A program made the position numbers and the translations under genes. A stretch of DNA of 35,840 nucleotides from Amycolatopsis orientalis DSM 43388 (GTDB lineage: Bacteria > Actinomycetota > Actinomycetes > Mycobacteriales > Pseudonocardiaceae): assembly GCF_000411975.1 (NCBI RefSeq), contig NZ_ASXG01000022.1, positions 1 through 35,840 on the forward strand, in the 5' to 3' direction. Under the pieces are notes generated by a model. It had not been told where the DNA came from, did no database searches, and saw nothing but the letters and a program-made list of their open reading frames with translations. How positions within the stretch are numbered: the first letter of the stretch is position 1; the number at the start of each line of letters is the position of its first letter. Positions 30,658 to 35,840 of the stretch are shown here, piece by piece.

Positions 30658-32205
30658 ATGACTGCTCGAATTCCTGTTTTGATCTGCGGTGGAGGGATCG
30701 CCGGACTCACCGCGGCGCTGCTGCTCCACCGCGAAGGAGTAGCGCCGGTGCTGGTGGAGAAGCACGCCGGCACGTCTCCGCAGCCGAAGGCACGCCGGTT
30801 CAACCCGCGCAGCACCGAAGTGTTCCGCTCGCTCGGCCTGATGGGCGAGGTCGAGCGGGCCAGCGCACCGCTCGCGTCATTCACCGGAATGCTCTTCGGC
30901 GCCACGCTGGCCGACGCGACCTGGCCAGAGGTCACCGGATCCCTGCGCGAGCGGCTCGTCCAGCACACGAAAATGCCGGACCTCAGCCCGGCGCCAAGCG
31001 TGCTGTGCCCGCAGGACGTGCTGGAACCGGTGCTGCGGCAGGCAGCGGTCGAGCGCGGCGTGTCGGTTCGGTTCGGCACTGAGCTGGTGTCATTCGACCA
31101 AGACCACACCGGGATCACCGCAGAACTGCGCCCGATCGACGGCGAGCCATACCAGCTCAGAGCGGAATACCTCATCGCGGCGGATGGTGCGCGCAGCCCG
31201 ATCCGCACCGCGCTCGGCATCCCGCGCAGCGGCCGCGGGCACCTGGCGGACAACCTCGACATCTGTTTCCGCGCCGACCTCACCGAGCTGGTCCGCGAAA
31301 AACCGTTCAACCTGTGCCGGATCGAAAACCCGGCCGCGTCCGGTGCGTTCGTGTCGGTCAACGGCACCGACCGGTGGCTCTTCTCCGCCTCCGACTTCCC
31401 CGGATCGGATTCCATGGGCGAGGACGGCTGGCGCGAGTTGCTGCGCACCGTCGTCGGCGTGCCGGACCTCGAGGTCGAGGTGCTGAGCCGGATGCACTGG
31501 GAGTCCGGGATGTACGTGGCCGACCGGTTCTCCTCCGGCCGGGTCTTCCTGGTCGGGGACGCCGCGCACGCGATGCCGCCGATGGCCGCCGCGGGGGCGA
31601 ACACCGCGATCGCGGACGCAGCCAACCTCGCCTGGAAACTCGCCGCGGTGCTGACGGGGAAGGCGACGCCCGCCCTGCTCGACACCTACCACGCCGAGCG
31701 GTACCCGATCGGATACGCGACGGCGGAGTTCTCGAGCATGGTCAGCGGCCACCTCGGCACCATGCTCGCCACGATCACCAGCGACGACGCGCCGCGCGTC
31801 GACCCGCTCGCCGCGCTGTTCGGAGTGCAATACGAGCGCGGCGCCTTCGTCCCGGACGGCCGCGGCCCCGCCCCGGAAGACCGGTACGCCCCGGCTGGCC
31901 GGCCGGGCACGCGGGTACCGCACGCCTGGCTCGACGCCACGACGTCCACAGTGGACTTGGCGGTGCCTGGCTTCGCCTTGCTCTGCGGACCGGACCACGC
32001 TCGGTGGGCCTCCGAGGCCAGCCAGCTAGGCCTTCGCCTGGTTCCCATCTCGGACGAAGCGTGGCTGGCCGAGACAGAACTGCCTGCCGACGGTGCGCTG
32101 TTGCTCCGGCCGGACGCCATCGTCGGCTGGCATTCCTCATCGGAGGTCCCGCTGGCCGACGCCCTGGACCGCCTGCTCAACACCCCGGTGGAGGCAACCG
32201 TGTGA
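30658..32205 (+). CDS. FAD-dependent aromatic monooxygenase (class A, UbiH/PgaE-like)
   Basis: 515 residues. The FAD Rossmann motif GGGIAGLTAALLLHREG starts at residue ~10. PQPKARRFNPRSTEVFRSLGLMGEVERA follows, then AADGARSPIRTALGI (the DG motif) at ~175-190 and GDAAHAMPPMAAAGANTAIADAANLAWKLA (the second FAD motif) at ~300. The C-terminal ~120 residues form the thioredoxin-like domain seen in polyketide-type hydroxylases. It hydroxylates aromatic substrates with NAD(P)H and O2. A role in modifying an incoming drug-like molecule is plausible because it faces a TetR repressor (inference). Start ATG 30658 was chosen because the operator lies just upstream; an extension to 30541 would run through the operator into the TetR gene. 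Confidence 0.92.
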   Translation: MTARIPVLICGGGIAGLTAALLLHREGVAPVLVEKHAGTSPQPKARRFNPRSTEVFRSLGLMGEVERASAPLASFTGMLFGATLADATWPEVTGSLRERLVQHTKMPDLSPAPSVLCPQDVLEPVLRQAAVERGVSVRFGTELVSFDQDHTGITAELRPIDGEPYQLRAEYLIAADGARSPIRTALGIPRSGRGHLADNLDICFRADLTELVREKPFNLCRIENPAASGAFVSVNGTDRWLFSASDFPGSDSMGEDGWRELLRTVVGVPDLEVEVLSRMHWESGMYVADRFSSGRVFLVGDAAHAMPPMAAAGANTAIADAANLAWKLAAVLTGKATPALLDTYHAERYPIGYATAEFSSMVSGHLGTMLATITSDDAPRVDPLAALFGVQYERGAFVPDGRGPAPEDRYAPAGRPGTRVPHAWLDATTSTVDLAVPGFALLCGPDHARWASEASQLGLRLVPISDEAWLAETELPADGALLLRPDAIVGWHSSSEVPLADALDRLLNTPVEATV

Positions 32206-33077
32206 CCTCGTCGACGGTGCCCGGGTTCGCCCGCCCCGCGCACCGAATCCGCCACCGCGTCACTGTGAGGAAGGAGCATTGATCGAACCCACCTGAGCGC
32301 GCGATCTCCGGGTGCCGGTATTTGCCAGCCCGCTTCGGCACCTGACCGGACGTGATCCGCCGTTGCCTCTCCTGACCAGGTCGAACCGTGCCACCTGCCA
32401 GCCCGCACCTGCTGCGGCTCGCGCCTGAAGGAGAGCCACTGGCGAAGCTGATGACAGCGAGGATCGCCACGACCCGCGCCAACGGGAATCCAGAGAGCCA
32501 GGTCCGAACGTCGCGACGACCTCCACGCACACGCTGAAAGCGAGGGCGGTGGAAGTGGCGGTCCCTGCACGCGACGTGGGACGCGCGTCGGAATACGCCA
32601 GATGTGTCGCTGAATCGGCCCCGGTGCCGCCAAGGGTGCTCGGTGTTCCGAGCCACGAGAAATCATCCGCAGCCCGCATCGAAAGGAGGCTCGCCAGAGA
32701 GCTCCGTAACTGGCCGACGACCACGCCAAGTCGTCGCTTTCACCCGGCTTGCGCCGCATGCGTTCGTGTTAGCGGCAGGCCAGCTGAGATCACCCACCTC
32801 ACGGCCTAAGCGTTGTCATGCGGCACTCGCCGCCGCTGCACTGGCTTCCTTGCCTCGATCACCGCGAGCCAGGCGCAGCCGCTCCGAGCCGCAGCCAGTA
32901 GCCGTCAGTTCACGCGGACCAGATTGGCAGCAGGCGTGTCAAGAAGCTGTCAGCGGTAGCCGTCGAGTCAAGCAAAACCGTGTCAAGAGCGGTCGCGCCC
33001 AGCGGCCCGGAATCCACCGCCCGCATCAGGTCCAACTAAGGCCCTGTCAGGAGGGACAAAACCGATGCCGACCCCGC
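32206..33077. other. 872-bp gap without a recognisable gene
   Basis: Open frames on both strands lack the expected strong third-position GC bias and match no family I know. A minus-strand segment near 32430-32490 reads as a short hydrophobic stretch (FPLARVVAILAVISFASG), possibly a remnant. CGTGTCAAGA occurs at 32935-32944 and 32979-32988. A weak CCCT/AGGG hairpin (about 33042-33056) lies downstream of the YciO-like gene's stop and could be part of its terminator. Confidence 0.45.
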
Positions 33078-33698
33078 TCACTCGAACCGGGACGGGTCTC
33101 CCGCCCCGTGCCGCACGACCTCCGCCTCGCCGGAGGAGAAGTCGATCACCGTGGTCGGTTCGACGCCGCAGTCGCCGGAGTCGATGACGGCGTCCAGGAC
33201 GTGGTCGAGTTCTTCCTTGATCTCCCAGCCCTGGGTGAGGGGCTCGCCGGAATCGGGCAGCAGCAGCGTGCTCGACAGGATCGGCTCGCCCAGTTCGCCG
33301 AGCAGTTCCTGGGTCACCACGTGGTCGGGGATCCGCACGCCGACGGTCTTCTTCTTGGCGTGCAGGAGCCGCCGCGGGACTTCCTTCGTCGCCGGGAGGA
33401 TGAACGTGTACGGCCCCGGGGTGCTGGCCTTGACGGCCCGGAACACCGCGTTGTCGACGTGCACGAACTGGCCGAGCTGGGCGAAGTCCTGGCAGACGAG
33501 CGTGAAGTGGTGCCGGTGGTCGAGCTTGCGGATGGTGCGGATGCGTTCCATCCCCTGCTGGTTGCCGATGCGGCAGCCGAGCGCGAAGCACGAGTCGGTC
33601 GGGTAGGCGATGAGCCCGTCGTCGCGCAGCAGGTCGACCACCTGGGAGAGCGCGCGGCGCTGCGGGTTCTGCGGGTGCACGTCGAAGTAGCGGGCCAT
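33078..33698 (-). CDS. YciO/Sua5/YrdC-family protein (L-threonylcarbamoyladenylate synthase-like)
   Basis: 206 residues with the YrdC fold. LLRDDGLIAYPTDSCFALGCRIGNQQGMERIRTIRKLDHRHHFTLVCQD contains the family's ATP/threonine pocket (YPTDS, Arg-Lys pair). PGPYTFILPATKEVPRR and VGVRIPDH are the second and third conserved blocks. Length and sequence resemble the YciO branch; its exact role is less certain than that of Sua5/TsaC, which makes the t6A precursor of tRNA. Start ATG 33698 is preceded by TAAGCT (33710-33705) and six bases, with no ribosome-binding site, suggesting a leaderless transcript. It is divergent from an MgtC-like gene, 83 bp away. Confidence 0.9.
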   Translation of the reverse strand: MARYFDVHPQNPQRRALSQVVDLLRDDGLIAYPTDSCFALGCRIGNQQGMERIRTIRKLDHRHHFTLVCQDFAQLGQFVHVDNAVFRAVKASTPGPYTFILPATKEVPRRLLHAKKKTVGVRIPDHVVTQELLGELGEPILSSTLLLPDSGEPLTQGWEIKEELDHVLDAVIDSGDCGVEPTTVIDFSSGEAEVVRHGAGDPSRFE

Positions 33699-33781
33699 TG
33701 CCCGAGCTTAGGCGTGCCCGCCGGGCCGGGCGCGCGGGCTCGCCGGGGGCCGGGCACAGTGACGGGCGAGGAGGTACGTCT

Positions 33782-34501
33782 GTGCACGCTCTGTGGTCCA
33801 CTCGCGAACAGTGGGAACTGCTGCCGCCGGTGCTGCTCGCCCTGCTGCTGAGCACGGTGATCGGCATCGAGCGCGAGGTCGGCAACAAACAGGCCGGCCT
33901 GCGCACGCACACGCTGGTCGGCGTCGGGTCGGCGGTCTTCATGCTCGTGTCGAAATACGGTTTCGCCGATTTGCTGGGCATCGAGCACGTGGCGCTTGAC
34001 CCGTCGCGGATCGCCGCGCAGATTGTGTCGGGCATCGGGTTCGTCGGCGGCGGGCTGATCTTCGTGCGCCGCGACGCGGTGCGCGGCCTCACGACCGCGG
34101 CGACCGTCTGGCTCGCCGCGGCCGTCGGCGTCGCGTGCGGTGCCGGACTGCCGGTGCTGGCCGTCGCGACCACCGCCGGGCTCGTCGTGATCACGCGCGG
34201 ATTTCCGAGGATTTCCCGGTTCGTCGCGCGCCATCGTCGGCAGCCGCCGATCCTCCGGTTGAGTTATGCGGACGGGCATGGCGTCCTGCGTGCCGTCCTC
34301 GCCACTTGCACCGATCGAGGTTGGGCAGTCCACCGGGTGGCGGTGGACCGGGAGACAGTTTCCGAAGAGGGACAACGGATCGCGGTCGTCACCTTGATGC
34401 TGCAGGGGCGTGGTGATCTTCCCGAACTCACCGCGGAACTGGCCGAATTGCCCGGCGTGCGAAGCACTGCGACCGGGACCGAAGACCCGCTTGAAGATTG
34501 A
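33782..34501 (+). CDS. MgtC/SapB-family membrane protein
   Basis: 239 residues. The N-terminal ~150 residues hold about four to five membrane segments with the family signatures LLSTVIGIEREVGNKQAGLRTHTLVGVGSAVFMLVS and QIVSGIGFVGGGLIFVRRDAVRGLTTAATVWLAAAVGVACG. The C-terminal ~90 residues form a small soluble ACT-like domain (ILRLSYADGHGVLRAVLATCTDRGWAVHRVAVDRE). MgtC proteins are linked to Mg2+ limitation, pH and virulence in several bacteria; the transport role is debated. Start GTG 33782 has GAGGAGGT with 6-nt spacing, a near-ideal site, so the in-frame upstream ATG is rejected. Confidence 0.9.
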   Translation: MHALWSTREQWELLPPVLLALLLSTVIGIEREVGNKQAGLRTHTLVGVGSAVFMLVSKYGFADLLGIEHVALDPSRIAAQIVSGIGFVGGGLIFVRRDAVRGLTTAATVWLAAAVGVACGAGLPVLAVATTAGLVVITRGFPRISRFVARHRRQPPILRLSYADGHGVLRAVLATCTDRGWAVHRVAVDRETVSEEGQRIAVVTLMLQGRGDLPELTAELAELPGVRSTATGTEDPLED

Positions 34502-34619
34502 CCCGCCCCGGGCGCACACGGACGGGCGGACTTCAGGCACACTGGAGGCAGTGCGGAAACCCCGGCGCGGCAAGAAAAACGCGCGCCGAGGAGAAACCAT
34601 CCAAATGGGAGGTGAGAGC

Positions 34620-35441
34620 ATGGCCCCCGGCGGTGGCGAGGACCTGATGGCCGTCCGGCCGTCCTTCGACTTGGCTTGGCGCGGCTATCAGCGCGGCCAG
34701 GTCGAAGAATTCGTCACGTGGGTCGAGGCGGAATTCCAGCGCCTCGCCGCGGAACGCGACGCCGCGGCGCGACAAGCGGCCGAACTCGCGGAGCACAATC
34801 GCGAACTGCGCGCGACGATCGACCGGATCAGCCGCACCCCGATCGCGCCGGATGCCTTGCAGGAACGCTCGCGCCGGATGGTCGAGCTGACGCGCGAGGA
34901 AGCCGCGGAGATCACAGCCCGCGCCGAGGACACCGCCGCGCGGATCATCGCCGACGCCAAGGCAGAAGCCGTCCGCCTCACCAAAAAGGAACGCGCGCTC
35001 GTCGAAGCCGTCGCCGCGGATCGCGAGCACCAGCGAAGAGAACACGAAGATCTGCTGCGCCGCGCGGTCGAAGAACGCAAGGCCGCAGACGAAGCGGCAG
35101 CGAAGGAACGCCAACGGCTCGAGGAACACCTCACCCGCACGCTGGCCGACCGCCGCACCGACGCACTCCGCGAAATCGCCGACCGCACCGCCGCCGCCCG
35201 CGCCGAAGCCGACGCACACCTCCGCCAAGCCACCGACCACGCCACCCGAATCGTCGCCGACGCCGAACGACGGGTTGCCGAACTCGTCGCCGTCCAGCAA
35301 CGGGTCAAGGCCGCGCTGCGCGGTGCCCGCGAACTGCTGGCCACCGCGAACGCCGAACTCGCCCCGGACGCGACGCCGGTGCCGAACCAGCGGCGCACGT
35401 CACCGCTGGCCGAAGTCGCCGAGGTCACGCCGACCGGGTGA
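34620..35441 (+). CDS. DivIVA-like coiled-coil protein
   Basis: 273 residues. PSFDLAWRGYQRGQVEEFVTWVEAEFQRLAAERDAA near the N-terminus follows the DivIVA pattern (Arg-Gly-Tyr then an Asp/Glu-rich helix). The rest is a long, Arg/Glu/Ala-rich coiled coil (~40-245) with heptad spacing, ending in a short Pro-rich tail. DivIVA-family proteins mark curved membrane at poles and septa in actinomycetes; this one is divergent from classical Wag31 and could be another septum or envelope scaffold. Start ATG 34620 was chosen because GGAGG lies 7 nt upstream; ATG 34605 and an upstream GTG at 34550 are in-frame alternatives with poorer sites. Confidence 0.8.
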   Translation: MAPGGGEDLMAVRPSFDLAWRGYQRGQVEEFVTWVEAEFQRLAAERDAAARQAAELAEHNRELRATIDRISRTPIAPDALQERSRRMVELTREEAAEITARAEDTAARIIADAKAEAVRLTKKERALVEAVAADREHQRREHEDLLRRAVEERKAADEAAAKERQRLEEHLTRTLADRRTDALREIADRTAAARAEADAHLRQATDHATRIVADAERRVAELVAVQQRVKAALRGARELLATANAELAPDATPVPNQRRTSPLAEVAEVTPTG

Positions 35442-35501
35442 GCCTCGGACGCGCGGGGCCGCCAGGGTGCGCCCGTTCGGCGATGCTCGTGGGCAAGAGG
35501 G

Positions 35502-35781
35502 AACCCATGCCGAGCATGTACCGCAATGCCCGGTAAACGCTCGCTCTCACCGGGTGCCCTATACCGACCGATGCGGTGCGTGCTCGCCGGTGCCTGCTCC
35601 GAACGAGCGCCCATGCCGAGCCAGTGCCGCACATTCTCGGCGATGCCTATTACCAACGGCGGCCCATACCGACCCGATGTCGCGCTGCTCGGCGACGCCA
35701 ACTCTCGGCAGGTGCCCCATAACGACCGGATACAGCACATGCCCGGCGACGCCCGCTTCGAACGGGTGCGCCATGCCGGGG
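35502..35781. repeat. Degenerate tandem array, period 52-54 bp
   Basis: Five full units begin at 35502, 35556, 35609, 35662 and 35714 (lengths 54, 53, 53, 52, 54), and a partial sixth begins at 35768. Each opens with a variant of GCCCATACCGACC, has CGGCGACGCC or a relative in the middle and ends with a variant of CGAACGGGT. The units carry a small GGCG-CGCC palindrome. No coding capacity is evident. Confidence 0.8.
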
Positions 35782-35797
35782 TCTGCTCAGGGTTTGG

Positions 35798-35827
35798 TTG
35801 ACACCTCACCTGTGAGGCTTCGGCCTC
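35798..35827. promoter_or_regulatory. -35-like box, palindrome and TTCG hairpin at the window edge
   Basis: TTGACA (35798-35803) is followed at once by CCTCAC-CT-GTGAGG (35804-35817), a perfect palindrome, and by GAGGC-TTCG-GCCTC (35814-35827). This looks like an operator-bearing promoter or a leader for a gene beyond the window; the downstream gene is not visible. Confidence 0.4.
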
Positions 35828-35840
35828 GCCTGGAAGGATG

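Noticed and set aside
32604..33851. Plus-strand open frame spanning the gap and the YciO-like gene
   Set aside because: It runs antisense to a clear YrdC-fold gene and its first half has no recognisable domain.
35502..35781. CRISPR array or attachment-site cluster
   Set aside because: Tandem units without spacers; no cas gene or integrase nearby.

Overview
The window is GC-rich actinomycete DNA. Gene families (MocR, ECF42 sigma factor with a DGPF partner, F420-type deazaflavin reductase, EspC-like type VII secretion (T7SS) target, DivIVA-like protein), frequent GTG starts and leaderless-looking genes suggest a member of the Pseudonocardiaceae, with Amycolatopsis the best guess. The genus is an inference; no rRNA or other marker is present.

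Layout. 1-3583: the tail of a TetR regulator, a flavin monooxygenase with a fused N-terminal NTF2-like domain, and a divergent GAF-domain regulator. 3668-3845: two tRNA-Val genes (anticodons GAC and CAC), followed by about 550 bp without a recognisable gene. 4397-10919 (minus strand): a five-gene polymorphic-toxin operon encoding a YbaB-like protein, an EspC-like protein, a 1494-residue RHS protein ending in an AHH-type nuclease domain, an Imm11-like candidate immunity protein and an unknown helical protein. The middle genes are joined by start/stop overlaps. 11208-13343: a Tat-exported phospholipase C. 13442-16533: a MocR regulator, an AhpD-like protein and an MFS transporter. 16500-19661: a glutaryl-CoA dehydrogenase-like enzyme and a class III CoA-transferase, divergent from an IclR regulator. 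19658-24116: an aliphatic amidase locus with a divergent MarR regulator and amiC-, amiS-, amiE- and amiB-like genes, but no AmiR. 24196-26117: a secreted sialidase and an orphan type II thioesterase. 26118-27769: repeat-rich DNA enclosing a deazaflavin-dependent reductase gene. 27770-29397: an ECF42 sigma factor and its DGPF/YCII partner. 29432-32205: a TetR regulator with an unusual low-complexity insert, divergent from an FAD monooxygenase across a doubled palindromic operator. 33078-35441: a YciO/Sua5-family protein, an MgtC/SapB membrane protein and a DivIVA-like coiled-coil protein. 35502-35781: a degenerate tandem array with a period of about 53 bp.

How the genes work together. The window consists of small self-regulated modules, each with a regulator and its catabolic or resistance genes. 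Several divergent intergenic regions contain readable inverted repeats that are good operator candidates. The amidase module can be read as amide uptake (AmiS), hydrolysis to acid and ammonia (AmiE), a putative ligand sensor (AmiC) and an AAA+ chaperone-like protein (AmiB). The toxin operon looks like a T7SS-delivered RHS nuclease with its secretion partner and immunity gene; no secretion machinery lies in the window.

The least-explained material is the set of four degenerate tandem repeat families (periods of about 25, 27, 15 and 53 bp), the low-complexity insert in the TetR protein, and the unknown last gene of the toxin operon. I found no CRISPR array, insertion sequence or riboswitch.
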